This document shows, piece after piece, positions 16,615-25,259 of a DNA stretch of 64,000 nt. How positions within the stretch are numbered: the stretch's first letter is position 1; each line of letters starts with the position of its first letter. Under the pieces are notes generated by a model. The model worked only from the letters and a program-made list of their open reading frames with translations, was not told where the DNA came from and searched no databases. Position numbers and translations under genes: made by a program. Source of the DNA: Actinoallomurus liliacearum (lineage in GTDB: Bacteria; Actinomycetota; Actinomycetes; Streptosporangiales; Streptosporangiaceae); the NCBI RefSeq assembly GCF_039542035.1, contig NZ_BAABHJ010000017.1:62001-126000 (forward strand). Direction: 5' to 3'.

Positions 16615-18111
16615 TTATATCCGGAGATGGATCATCAGTTCGTCTTCGAGCGGAGGGTCGAGCTCGTGCTCCCGGCATCCGGTCGCGGCGAAACAGCGGA
16701 TCCGCAGGCTCTCCGGCGTGACGTCGAGGCGCAGGAAGCTCTTGAACAGGGGCGGCCGGTTCGAGTCGGACACCGGGGAGAGGAACCGCTGGTAGATGCG
16801 CCGGACGGGAAGGCGCAGGCGGGACCGGCGATGCGGCCGCGGCGGCACGCCGAGCAGCGACGCGACGATCCTGGCGCGCCACGTCACCGTCGCCCGCGTC
16901 TCCCGGTGCGGCGGTATCCCGAGCCGCTGTTCGATCACCGCGGCCGCCTCGTCCTCGGACAGCTCGAAGAACCGCCGGAGCCGCAGCCTCCTGCCGTACA
17001 GCCTGCTGTAGAAGGCGAGGCAGTCGCCGCGCAGGGGGTAACAGCGGAACTCCTCCTCGGAGACGCCGCCCACCGTCACGCGCGGGATCGTGTGCGTCGC
17101 GTGCATGAAGGCGCCGCCGCCGCCCGAGACGATGTACTCGATCACGCGGTCCCCGACCCGCACCGGATACCGCTGGTAGTTGTGGATGTCCCCGCCGATC
17201 GCCGCGACGTAGTTGCAGGCCGGGTCGCGGACGATCTCGTCGACGGTCCCGCCGCCCGCGATCGGGCAGGGATGCAGCGCGTCGTCCACGTACAGCGGCT
17301 TGCCCGTGATCAGGATCTTCGGCTTGGGCCCCTGGGACACGCGGCGCAGCCACGCGCCCTGGTCGGCGTCGATGCCGCCGAGAATGCCCGTGTCGATGCC
17401 GATGATGCGGAGCGGGCCGGCGTCCATCACCCAGTACGGTCCCGGCTGCGCCGCCCGTTGCCCCGGCGCGGACCGCAGGGCCTCCGCCGCGGCGAGACGC
17501 CCCTCGTCGGCGACCTCGGGTTCCTTCCAGAACAGCCGCCGCCACCAGGCGGCCGACAACCGCTTGGGGCGGCCGTCCGGGGACAGCGGAGGCGCGCCGC
17601 AGAAGACGCGCATGAACCCGCCAAGACCGTCGTACCAGTCGTGGTTGCCCGGGACGGCGTAGATCGGGGCGTCATAGCCCTGGTAGGGGCGGAAGAAGTT
17701 GGTGGGGTAGTCGTTCACGCTCCCCGTGGGGTAGATCACGTCGCTCGCGATGACCGCGAACCGCGTGCCCGCGCCGATCTTCTCGAAGCCCGGTACCACG
17801 GCGTACTGCGAGGCGTCCCCCTCGCCCGTGTCGCCCAGGATCATGAAGGAGAAGGAGTCCGGGTCGTCGCGCTCGATCGCGAAGTCCGGAGAGACTCCCC
17901 GCGCCGACTGCTCGCGCACCCAGCGTGCCCGCTCATCGTCGGTCGGGTCGCCGAACCAGCGGGCGAGGACGTCGTTGCGGGCCCGCCAGAGCGTCGCGGG
18001 GTTCGTCCACGACAGGGATCGCGCCCGGCTCGGTATCAGGGCGGTGTACGTTCCCGGCTCCCGGCACGTCCAGCCGGCACCGGCCGCGGAGTCGCGAGAA
18101 GAGGGGGGCAC
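16615..18111 (-). CDS. metallophosphoesterase-family protein
   Basis: 498-aa calcineurin-like phosphoesterase. Metal-binding motifs: ILGDTGEGD (GD...), SDVIYPTGSVNDY (D.....N position), VPGNHDWYDG (GNHD) and AAIGGDIHNYQRYP (GDxH). The C-terminal ~130 residues (PHRRSRLRLPVRRIYQRFLSPVSDSNRPPLFKSF) form an additional, basic domain of unknown function. No signal peptide, so probably cytoplasmic or membrane-peripheral. The N-terminal ~50 residues are variable; the start at 18111 could be slightly too long. Substrate unknown. Confidence 0.87.
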   Translation of the reverse strand: MPPSSRDSAAGAGWTCREPGTYTALIPSRARSLSWTNPATLWRARNDVLARWFGDPTDDERARWVREQSARGVSPDFAIERDDPDSFSFMILGDTGEGDASQYAVVPGFEKIGAGTRFAVIASDVIYPTGSVNDYPTNFFRPYQGYDAPIYAVPGNHDWYDGLGGFMRVFCGAPPLSPDGRPKRLSAAWWRRLFWKEPEVADEGRLAAAEALRSAPGQRAAQPGPYWVMDAGPLRIIGIDTGILGGIDADQGAWLRRVSQGPKPKILITGKPLYVDDALHPCPIAGGGTVDEIVRDPACNYVAAIGGDIHNYQRYPVRVGDRVIEYIVSGGGGAFMHATHTIPRVTVGGVSEEEFRCYPLRGDCLAFYSRLYGRRLRLRRFFELSEDEAAAVIEQRLGIPPHRETRATVTWRARIVASLLGVPPRPHRRSRLRLPVRRIYQRFLSPVSDSNRPPLFKSFLRLDVTPESLRIRCFAATGCREHELDPPLEDELMIHLRI

Positions 18112-18221
18112 CCGGGCAACCTAGCAGTGAAGATCAGCCCGTTGCCGCTGTTCGGCACATTCCGGCCAGGTCGCCCGGACGTCCGGACAGGCCCTGGGCG
18201 GGTCCCGCCGGCCCCGGCCCG

Positions 18222-18770
18222 TCAGGGCACGGTCGGTGGGTCCGGCCGCCAGGCGGGACGCGGCTCGAAGTCGCCCGGCGGCTGTGACTCGAACCGCTCG
18301 TGCGGCGGCGGTCCGTCGCCCGCCGGACGCGGCTCGGACCGGTCGTACGGCGCGGCGGGCGGCGACTCGTAGCGCCCCGGAGGCGAAGATTCGTACGACG
18401 CCGGGGGCCGCTCCCCGCCGCCCGCGGCCGGGTCGTACCGGCCGGCGGGTCGCGGTTCGTACCGCTCGGCGGCCGGGGCCTCGTACCGCTCGGCGGGCGG
18501 CGCCTCGTACGGCTCGGCGGGCGGGGGCTCGTACTGGCCGGTCTGTGGCAGCGGCGGCCGGGGCTCCGGCGCCGCGCTCAGCAGCGCCTCCGCCAACGTG
18601 GCGATCTGGTCCGACGGCAACCGGAAGGTGCCCTGGCACACCCCGCCGTTCCAGATGCTCAGCACGACGACCCCCGCGTCGGGATGGCGGCTGAGCCGCA
18701 GCGCGCGGTCCGCTCCCCGGGAGTCGAAGAACACGTCGCCCTGCTTGGGCAACGGCGTGGCCGCTGACAT
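18222..18770 (-). CDS. hypothetical protein with Tyr/Pro repeat tail
   Basis: 182 aa, not identifiable by function. Residues 1-70 form a compact domain (KQGDVFFDSRGADRALRLS, then VVVLSIWNGGVCQGTFRLP) resembling short actinobacterial proteins of unknown role. The remaining ~110 residues are low complexity with repeated YExPPAE/RYExxP units (Tyr every 8-9 residues, e.g. EPYEAPPAERYEAPAAERYE), then PPGRYESPP. Start is the ATG at 18770; a longer in-frame start at 18836 has no better ribosome site. The tail may be disordered and could be a Tyr-phosphorylation or binding platform; inference. Confidence 0.7.
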   Translation of the reverse strand: MSAATPLPKQGDVFFDSRGADRALRLSRHPDAGVVVLSIWNGGVCQGTFRLPSDQIATLAEALLSAAPEPRPPLPQTGQYEPPPAEPYEAPPAERYEAPAAERYEPRPAGRYDPAAGGGERPPASYESSPPGRYESPPAAPYDRSEPRPAGDGPPPHERFESQPPGDFEPRPAWRPDPPTVP

Positions 18771-18899
18771 GGGGCAAGTGTGTCCCGGTGACCAGCGGCT
18801 GTCCAGCCCGCGAACAAAGAGGATGATCTTTCTCACCCGAGACTTTGTCCCCCGGAACCCGGCGGTAGAGCGTGGATCGACCCCGGCCCTACCCGCGGC

Positions 18900-19292
18900 T
18901 CAGGCGAAGGCCCGCGGGTCGTCGGTGGAGACGATCTCGCGTCCCAGCGGCACCAGCGAGACCGGGATGAGCTTGAAGTTCGCCAGGCCGAGCGGGATGC
19001 CGATGATGGTGACGCACAGCGCGATCCCGGTGACCACGTGACCGATGGCCAGCCAGAGCCCGGCGACGAAGAACCAGATCACGTTGCCGATCGCCGACAT
19101 CACCCCCGCGTCGCCTCGCCGCACCACCGTCTTGCCGAACGGCCACAGCGCGTACGCCCCGATCCGGAACGCGGCGATCCCGAAGGGGATCGTGATGATG
19201 AGGACGCAGCAGACGATCCCGGCCAGGAAGTAGCCGAGTGCCAGCCACAGCCCGGCGAAGATCAGCCAGATGATGTTCAGGATGGTGCGCAT
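18900..19292 (-). CDS. YccF-family inner-membrane protein
   Basis: 130-aa membrane protein made of two copies of the YccF domain. Unit 1: ILNIIWLIFAGLWLALGYFLAG ... ITIPFGIAAFRIGAYALWPFGKTVV. Unit 2: IGNVIWFFVAGLWLAIGHVVTG ... IIGIPLGLANFKLIPVSLVPLGREIV. Each repeats the NxIW...GxxLA..H...G...C.TIIGIPxGxAxFK pattern. ATG start at 19292. Function in bacteria is unknown. Confidence 0.92.
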   Translation of the reverse strand: MRTILNIIWLIFAGLWLALGYFLAGIVCCVLIITIPFGIAAFRIGAYALWPFGKTVVRRGDAGVMSAIGNVIWFFVAGLWLAIGHVVTGIALCVTIIGIPLGLANFKLIPVSLVPLGREIVSTDDPRAFA

Positions 19293-19390
19293 GGCCCCTT
19301 TTCTTCCCAACCGGTCGCGTCTCGTCCGTACGTTCTGACATACGTTATGACGCGTTCTCGCGGCCGGCGGTTCCCCGGACGCTCCCGGGT

Positions 19391-20263
19391 TCACCGGGGG
19401 CGGACGAGGGTGGAGACCCGGGCCGTGTCGTCGTCGGGCACGGGGTCGGGCACGCCGCCGACCGCGGCGATCCGGCCTCGGGCGACGAGCTCACCGCGGG
19501 CGTCCGGCAGCACCCTGACGTCGAACCGCGCGGCGAGCGACCGGCCGGGTTCGAGACGGCGCACCACCAGCGCGGCCTCCCGGTCGCCGTTGTACCCGTC
19601 GACGCCCGTCGGCAGCCAGGCCCCGGTCCGTACGGTGCCCGGGGGCAGCACGCTGCGCACCGTGATCGGGCCGGGCGCGCCGGGCCCATGGTTGGTCAGC
19701 CGCACCGAGTACGAGAACCGGCCGCCGGGCCGGACGGTGGGCGGCGCGGCGATGGACAGTTCGAGGTCGGCCGGGCGCACCGTGGCGTCGCCGGACGGCC
19801 GGTCGAGCGGGTACCGCCAGGGCCGGTCGGCCGGATACCTCGGCGGCGTCTCCGCCGGGTACCGTGCCGGGCTCTCGGCGGGGGACGGCGACGGCGTGCC
19901 GGCCGGAGTCCACGCCGGTTCGGGTTCGCGCCCGGCCGTACGGTCCGCGCCACGCGACGCCGCGCGGTCGGGGCCCTGACGCGCGGACCGGTGGTACGGC
20001 GCCGGGAGCGGACCGCGGGCCATCGTCTGGGCGGACGGAGCGGGCTGCGGCCGGCCGGGACCGGACGAGGCGGCCCGCCGTGCGGGCCGGTGCTCCGCCG
20101 GCCCCTCCGCGAACGTCCTCGGGAACCGGTGCCCGACGCGGGCCCACGGGACGTACCGGGCCGGCAGTCCCCCGGCGGGCCGCCCGTCCGGCCTGGGCGC
20201 CAGGGCCGCCAGCACCGGCAGGCCCACCGCGATGCCCGCCACCGCGGCCAGCGCGTGTTTCAC
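19391..20263 (-). CDS. secreted or anchored Pro-rich protein with a DUF11-like beta-sandwich domain
   Basis: 290 aa. GTG start at 20263 followed by a signal peptide (MKHALAAVAGIAVGLPVLAALA). Residues ~25-165 are Pro/Arg/Ala-rich low complexity. Residues ~166-285 resemble a DUF11/CARDB-type extracellular Ig-like domain (LELSIAAPPTVRPGGRFSY, SVRLTNHGPGAPGPITV, PPGTV, LEPGRSLAARFDVRVL). There is no LPXTG, so retention at the cell surface, if any, is by another route. Function unknown. Confidence 0.72.
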   Translation of the reverse strand: MKHALAAVAGIAVGLPVLAALAPRPDGRPAGGLPARYVPWARVGHRFPRTFAEGPAEHRPARRAASSGPGRPQPAPSAQTMARGPLPAPYHRSARQGPDRAASRGADRTAGREPEPAWTPAGTPSPSPAESPARYPAETPPRYPADRPWRYPLDRPSGDATVRPADLELSIAAPPTVRPGGRFSYSVRLTNHGPGAPGPITVRSVLPPGTVRTGAWLPTGVDGYNGDREAALVVRRLEPGRSLAARFDVRVLPDARGELVARGRIAAVGGVPDPVPDDDTARVSTLVRPR

Positions 20264-20333
20264 AGTGATCGCCCCCGCACACCGGGAACGTACCGCCGTC
20301 GTCTTCTGTGACCGGTAAACCTCGCGCCAAGTG

Positions 20334-21221
20334 TCAGACCGGATCGGCGATCACGTTCAGCGCGCCGGGCAGCACGCGCGCCGTCGCCGGCAGCACCCCG
20401 AGCAGCTCGCCGTCGGCGCCGTACGGGATCTCCCGGTCGGCCTCGACCCGCACCTCCCGGCCCCGCAGCACCTCGACCACCGGGCGGTCGACGTGCGTGC
20501 CCCGCGGCAGCTCCCGCATGACGGCGAAGAACAGCCGCTTCGGCGCGTGCCGGATGATGACGACGTCGAGGAGCCCGTCGTCGACCGCGGCGTCCGGCGC
20601 GATGTGCAGGCCGTAGCCGTAGAACCCGGAGTTCGCGACGACGACCGTGTAGCCGCGCTCCTCGTGGAGCTCGCCGTCCACGGTGACGCGGTAGGAGACC
20701 GGGCGCCAGGTCGCGATCGCGCGCAGCGGGCCCAGGTAGTACGCGAGCGGACCGGGCAGCCGGGTGAGCCGGTTGATGTGGACGTTGGCGACCGAGTCCA
20801 CCCCGGCGTACACACTGCCCGCGACGACGCGGGACTCGCCGTCCGGCGAGGTCACCTCGATCGCGTCGATCCGTCTCGGCTCGGCCTCCAGCAGCAGGGC
20901 GGCGAGCCGGTCCGGCTCCTCCGGCAGCCCGAGCTGGCGGGCGAAGTCGTTGCCCCGGCCCGCCGGCAGGATGCCGAGCACGCCGTCCGTGCCGGCGAGG
21001 GCGCCGGCCAGCCCGCCGACCATGCCGTCGCCGCCCGCCGCGATCACCACGTGGCCCTTGTCGGCCGCGCTGCGCGCGAGTTCGGCCGCGTGCTCGAGGC
21101 TGCGGCTGTACTCCACGGTCATCTCCGCGCCGGCCTCGCGCAGCAGCCGCGCGAGCGGGATGAGCCGGGCGGCCGCGTCGCCGCCCGCGGCCGGGTTCAC
21201 CACGGCGGTGAACGAACGCAT
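20334..21221 (-). CDS. diacylglycerol kinase-family lipid kinase (DagK/YegS-like)
   Basis: 295 aa. The catalytic N-terminal domain has TAVVNPAAGG at the start, the nucleotide-binding loop VIAAGGDGMVGGLAGAL, and LGILPAGRGNDFARQLGLP. The C-terminal beta domain includes VVVANSGFYGYGLHIAPDAAVDDGLLDVVIIR. Members phosphorylate diacylglycerol or related lipids to phosphatidate. Start at the ATG at 21221; the frame continues upstream but with sequence unlike the family. It sits next to an AGPS-like flavoprotein and GlpD, so a glycerolipid theme is possible. Confidence 0.9.
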   Translation of the reverse strand: MRSFTAVVNPAAGGDAAARLIPLARLLREAGAEMTVEYSRSLEHAAELARSAADKGHVVIAAGGDGMVGGLAGALAGTDGVLGILPAGRGNDFARQLGLPEEPDRLAALLLEAEPRRIDAIEVTSPDGESRVVAGSVYAGVDSVANVHINRLTRLPGPLAYYLGPLRAIATWRPVSYRVTVDGELHEERGYTVVVANSGFYGYGLHIAPDAAVDDGLLDVVIIRHAPKRLFFAVMRELPRGTHVDRPVVEVLRGREVRVEADREIPYGADGELLGVLPATARVLPGALNVIADPV

Positions 21222-21352
21222 CCTCAGCACCCTTCTTCCAGTACCGCGAGTCCGGCCCCGCCGAGAAACGCGCGCGGGCCGGGCTGCCGGGCTTCCGGCA
21301 TCCCTTCCGCGCGGCTCCGGCGGTGGCCACGTCCTCCGCCGGATCGTACGGG

Positions 21353-22930
21353 TCATCCGGTGGCGGGCGGGACGAGCACGCCGGGATTGAGGATGCCGGC
21401 CGGGTCGAGCCGGTCCTTGACCGCGCGCAGGACGTCGACGCCGAGCGGGCCGATCTCGTCGGCGAGCCGGTCACGGTGGTCGGTCCCGACGCCGTGGTGG
21501 TGGGTGATCGTGCCGCCGGCCTCGACGATCGCGTCGCCGACGGCGGCCTTGGCGTGCCGCCACCGCCCCAAGGGGTCGTCGCCCTGCGCGGTGACGACGG
21601 TGAAGTACAGGGAGGCCCCGTCCCGGTAGACGTGGGAGATGTGGCACATCACCAGGGAGGACGGCAGCTCGCGGGACAGCGTCTGCCGCACGCTCTCGGC
21701 GAGGCGCGGCAGCACCGACCAGAACCCGGCGGTCTCCAGCGTCTCGGCGAAGGCCCCCACGTCGAGGAGCGCGTCACGGAGGTACGGCGCGGAGAACCGG
21801 CCGGCGGCCCAGCTCTCCCCCGGCGCGTCGCCCAGCGGCTCCCCGCCGTGCGCGGTCAGGACGGCGTGCGCGCCGGCGCGGCGCGCCGCCACGTCCTCCC
21901 GGTGGCCTTCGTACCCGCAGACCGCCAGGCAGCCGTCGCCGCGCCCCTCGCCGATCTCGTCGGGCCGGGCGAGGCCGATCATCGTCTCGGTCTCGTCGGA
22001 CAGCCGGAGCACGGTCGGCAGCGGCCCGTCCTGGGCCAGCGCCCGTACGGCGGCGGTGCCCTCGGCGAACGTGGGGAACCGCCAGCCCTCGTACCGGCGC
22101 GTCTCCGGCAGCGGGCGGACCCGCGCGGTCACGTCCGTGATGACGCCGAAGGCGCCCTCGGAGCCGAGCACCAGCTCGCGCAGGTCGGGGCCGGCCGCGG
22201 ACCTCGGGGCCCGGCCGAGCGTCAGGGTGCCGCGCGGCGTGGCGACGGTCAGGCCGGCCACCATCTCGTCGAACCGGCCGTAGCCCGCCGACGCCTGGCC
22301 TGAGGACCGCGTCGCGGCGAACCCGCCGATGGTCGCCCACTCGTACGACTGGGGGTAGTGGCCGAGCGTGAACCCGCGCTCGGCCAGCAGCGCCTCGGCA
22401 CGCGGGGCGCGCAGGCCCGCCTGGAGGGTGGCCGTCCGCGACACGGTGTCGTGCGCGGTGATCCGGTCCAGGCGGCGCAGGTCGAGCGCGACGACGCCGG
22501 CGAACCCCTCCCCCGCCGCGGTGAGGCCGCCGACGACCGACGTGCCGCCGCCGAAGGGGACGACCGCGACGCGCTCGCGCGAACACCGCTCCAGGACCGC
22601 CAGGACCTGCTCATGGTCGGCGGGGAGCACGACGGCGTCCGGGGCCGCGCTCGCGTCACCCGCGCGGATGCGCAGCAGGTCCGGCGTGGACTTCCCGCGG
22701 GTGTGCCGGATCCGCGTCTCGTCGTCGCTGACCACCCAGTCGGGACCGACGACCTCCGCCAGGACGCGTACGGCGGGGTTCGGCGCGGGCGGTGTCATCT
22801 CCTCGAGCCGCACCGGCGGCGCGGGATCCGCCCGCACGCCGAGCAGCTCCCGCAGCAGCCCGACGACGGAGGCGGGCAACGGCGTGGCCCGGTCCGGATC
22901 GCCCCAGCCGTCCCAGCGCATCCTCGGCAC
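21353..22930 (-). CDS. FAD-binding oxidoreductase, alkyl-DHAP synthase (AGPS)-like
   Basis: About 525-aa flavoprotein of the PCMH/VAO superfamily. FAD-binding elements: VVPFGGGTSVVGG, GHYPQSYEWATIGGFAATRSSGQASAGYG, LGSEGAFGVITDVTARVRP; the C-terminal active-site HHHGVGTDHR is the motif shared with alkyldihydroxyacetonephosphate synthase. Bacterial homologues are commonly annotated as FAD-linked oxidases and often sit beside GlpD and a TetR regulator, as here, although true AGPS activity is unproven in actinobacteria. Start chosen at the GTG at 22930 (GGAGG 4 nt upstream); the ATG at 22921 is an alternative. Confidence 0.88.
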   Translation of the reverse strand: MPRMRWDGWGDPDRATPLPASVVGLLRELLGVRADPAPPVRLEEMTPPAPNPAVRVLAEVVGPDWVVSDDETRIRHTRGKSTPDLLRIRAGDASAAPDAVVLPADHEQVLAVLERCSRERVAVVPFGGGTSVVGGLTAAGEGFAGVVALDLRRLDRITAHDTVSRTATLQAGLRAPRAEALLAERGFTLGHYPQSYEWATIGGFAATRSSGQASAGYGRFDEMVAGLTVATPRGTLTLGRAPRSAAGPDLRELVLGSEGAFGVITDVTARVRPLPETRRYEGWRFPTFAEGTAAVRALAQDGPLPTVLRLSDETETMIGLARPDEIGEGRGDGCLAVCGYEGHREDVAARRAGAHAVLTAHGGEPLGDAPGESWAAGRFSAPYLRDALLDVGAFAETLETAGFWSVLPRLAESVRQTLSRELPSSLVMCHISHVYRDGASLYFTVVTAQGDDPLGRWRHAKAAVGDAIVEAGGTITHHHGVGTDHRDRLADEIGPLGVDVLRAVKDRLDPAGILNPGVLVPPATG

Positions 22931-22976
22931 GGCCCCTCCCTTCCTGCGGATGATGACGAGATTTACACTGTTACAC

Positions 22977-23561
22977 ATGACGTCTATTCGTCACAAGAAA
23001 GACGCGATGCTCGACGCCGCCCGCGACTGTGTCCTCGCCGTCGGAGTGCGGCGCACGACGCTCACCGACGTCGCGCGGCGCGCCGGAGTGTCCCGCATGA
23101 CGATCTACCGGCGCTGGCCGGACGTGCGCACGCTGGTCGCCGACCTGATGACCCGGGAGTGGGCCGACGTGGTCGCCCGTGTCACCCCGCCCGGCGACGG
23201 CGCGCCGGTCCGGCCGCAGGCGGTCGAGGCGCTCGTCGCGGGCGTCGCCGCGCTCCGCGGGCACCCGCTGTTCCACAAGATCCTGGAGGTCGACCCCGAG
23301 GTCCTCCTGCCGTACCTCCTCCAGCGGCGCGGCACCACCCAGGACACGATGCTCCGCGCCTTCGAGAAGACTCTGCGCGCCGGCCACCGCGACGGCACGA
23401 TCCGCGCCGGCGACCCGGCGCGGCAGGCCCGCGCCGTCCTGCTCGTCGTGCAGTCCTTCGCGATGTCCGGGCACATCGTCGCCGACGGCGTCCCGGCCCT
23501 GTCGCCGGAGGCCTTCGACGACGAGCTGCGGCAGATCCTCGACCGGTACCTCGCGCCGTGA
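22977..23561 (+). CDS. TetR/AcrR-family transcriptional regulator
   Basis: 194 aa. The HTH is clear: AMLDAARDCVLAVGVRRTTLTDVARRAGVSRMTIYRRWPDVRTLV. The C-terminal ligand domain is TetR-like and unassigned. Divergent from the AGPS-like gene with only ~46 bp between starts, and overlapping glpD by 4 bp (GTGA), so it presumably controls both. The intergenic segment carries a direct repeat TTACAC-TG-TTACAC (22963-22976) right up to the start codon, suggesting a nearly leaderless transcript and possible operator. Confidence 0.92.
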   Translation: MTSIRHKKDAMLDAARDCVLAVGVRRTTLTDVARRAGVSRMTIYRRWPDVRTLVADLMTREWADVVARVTPPGDGAPVRPQAVEALVAGVAALRGHPLFHKILEVDPEVLLPYLLQRRGTTQDTMLRAFEKTLRAGHRDGTIRAGDPARQARAVLLVVQSFAMSGHIVADGVPALSPEAFDDELRQILDRYLAP

Positions 23562-25105
23562 CGCCGCCGGACTCCTCCCTGAACGCCGCCCGGCGGGCCC
23601 GTGACCTGGCCGCGCTCGCCGCGGGCGAGGTCGTCGACGTCCTGGTCGTCGGGCTCGGGGCGACCGGCGCGGGCGTCGCGCTCGACGCGGCCTCGCGCGG
23701 CCTGTCCGTCGCCGCCGTCGACGCGCACGACCTCGCCTTCGGCACGTCCCGCTGGAGCTCGAAGCTCGTGCACGGCGGCCTGCGCTACCTGGCCTCCGGA
23801 CAGCTCGGCGTCGCGCACGAGAGCGCGGTCGAGCGGGGGGTGCTCATGGCGCGCACCGCCCCGCACCTCGTACGCGCGCTGCCGTTCGTGCTGCCGCTGA
23901 CGCCGCTGGTGTCGGGGTCGGCGGCGACCCTGTCGATGGCCGGGGTACGGGCCGGCGACCTGCTCCGGCTCAGCGCCCACACCCGCCGCGCCGTCCTGCC
24001 CCGGCCGCGCCGCCTGTCCGCCGTGGAGACGCTCCGGCTGGTGCCGGCGCTGCGCTCGTACGGCCTGCGCGGCGGAATCCTGTCCTGGGACGGTCAGCTC
24101 GCCGACGACGCCCGTCTCGTGACGGCGATCGCGCGGACGGCGGCCGCGCACGGCGCCCGGATCATCACCCGCTGCCGGGCCGCCGCCCTGTACGGCGACG
24201 GCGCGGACGTCCGGGACGAGCTGACCGGCGCGGAGCACGTCATCCGGGCCCGTGCCGTCATCAACGCGACCGGGGTGTGGGCGGGCGGGCTCGCCGACGG
24301 CATCCGGCTGCGGCCCTCGCGCGGTACCCACCTCGTGCTGCGGGCCGACACGCTGGGCGTGCCGCTCGCCGGGCTGCACCTGCCGATTCCGGGGACGACC
24401 GGGCGGTTCGCCCTCGTCCTGCCCCAGGACGACGGCCGGGTGTACGTCGGCCTGACGGACGAGCCCGCGGACGGCCCGGTCCCGGACGTGCCGCGGCCGA
24501 CGGAGGCCGAGATCGGCTTCCTGCTCGACGTCGTCGACTCCGCGCTCGAGGTCCCCGTGCGCCGCGCCGACGTCGTGGGCGCGTTCGCCGGGCTCCGCCC
24601 GCTGCTCGACGGCCCCGGCGGCCGGACCGCCGACCTGTCACGGCGGCACGCGGTGCTGACCGGCCCGAACGGCGTGGTCACGGTCGTCGGCGGCAAGCTC
24701 ACGACCTACCGCCGGATGGCCCAGGACGCGGTCGACGCGGCGATCGAGGGACGCGGGCTCCCGGCCGGACCGTGCCGGACGACCCGGCTGCCGCTGGTCG
24801 GCGCCGCGCCGGAGCTCGGCCGGCTGACCGCGCCGCCGCGCCTCGTGCGGCGGTACGGCGCCGAGGCGACCGCCGTGGCGGCCCTCGCGGCGGCGGACCC
24901 CTCGCTCGCCGAGCCGGTGGCGCCGGGCTCGGCCACCATCGGCGCCGAACTGGTCTGGGCGGTTCTCCACGAGGGCGCCCTCGACGAGTCCGACCTCCTC
25001 GACCGCCGTACCCGCGTCGGTCTCGTCCCCGCCGACCGGCAGGCCGCCCTTCCCGCCGCCCGCGGGGCCCTGGCCCACCTCCCCGCCGCGACCGGCCCCC
25101 GCTGA
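23558..25105 (+). CDS. glpD: glycerol-3-phosphate dehydrogenase/oxidase (GlpD/GlpA family)
   Basis: FAD-dependent glycerol-3-phosphate dehydrogenase, 515 aa, converting G3P to DHAP and feeding electrons to quinone. FAD fold VLVVGLGATGAGVALDAASRG (~residues 28-48), the family signature FGTSRWSSKLVHGGLRYL, VINATGVWAGGL, GRVYVGLTDEP and VVGGKLTTYRRMAQDAVD, followed by the C-terminal DAO_C domain. GTG start at 23558 overlapping the TetR stop. Translationally coupled to its probable regulator. A strong terminator follows. Confidence 0.93.
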   Translation: MTPPDSSLNAARRARDLAALAAGEVVDVLVVGLGATGAGVALDAASRGLSVAAVDAHDLAFGTSRWSSKLVHGGLRYLASGQLGVAHESAVERGVLMARTAPHLVRALPFVLPLTPLVSGSAATLSMAGVRAGDLLRLSAHTRRAVLPRPRRLSAVETLRLVPALRSYGLRGGILSWDGQLADDARLVTAIARTAAAHGARIITRCRAAALYGDGADVRDELTGAEHVIRARAVINATGVWAGGLADGIRLRPSRGTHLVLRADTLGVPLAGLHLPIPGTTGRFALVLPQDDGRVYVGLTDEPADGPVPDVPRPTEAEIGFLLDVVDSALEVPVRRADVVGAFAGLRPLLDGPGGRTADLSRRHAVLTGPNGVVTVVGGKLTTYRRMAQDAVDAAIEGRGLPAGPCRTTRLPLVGAAPELGRLTAPPRLVRRYGAEATAVAALAAADPSLAEPVAPGSATIGAELVWAVLHEGALDESDLLDRRTRVGLVPADRQAALPAARGALAHLPAATGPR

Positions 25106-25120
25106 CCGCGCGGCCCGGAG

Positions 25121-25152
25121 GCGGTGCCGGCCCGGTACCGGGCCGGCACCGC
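25121..25152 (+). terminator. terminator hairpin of the TetR-glpD operon
   Basis: A perfect 32-bp palindrome (GCGGTGCCGGCCC... centred on GGTACC) starting 16 bp after the glpD stop. No T-tract follows, but this strong GC hairpin is typical of actinobacterial terminators. Confidence 0.72.
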
Positions 25153-25259
25153 ACCGAACACGCGGTTGTACCGCTCCAAGGGGTGGTCAGGCGTGCCGAA
25201 ACGTGGCAACCTAGCGATTGCTTGTTTTGCTGTGCGGGCCACGACGGAGGGCCACCGAC

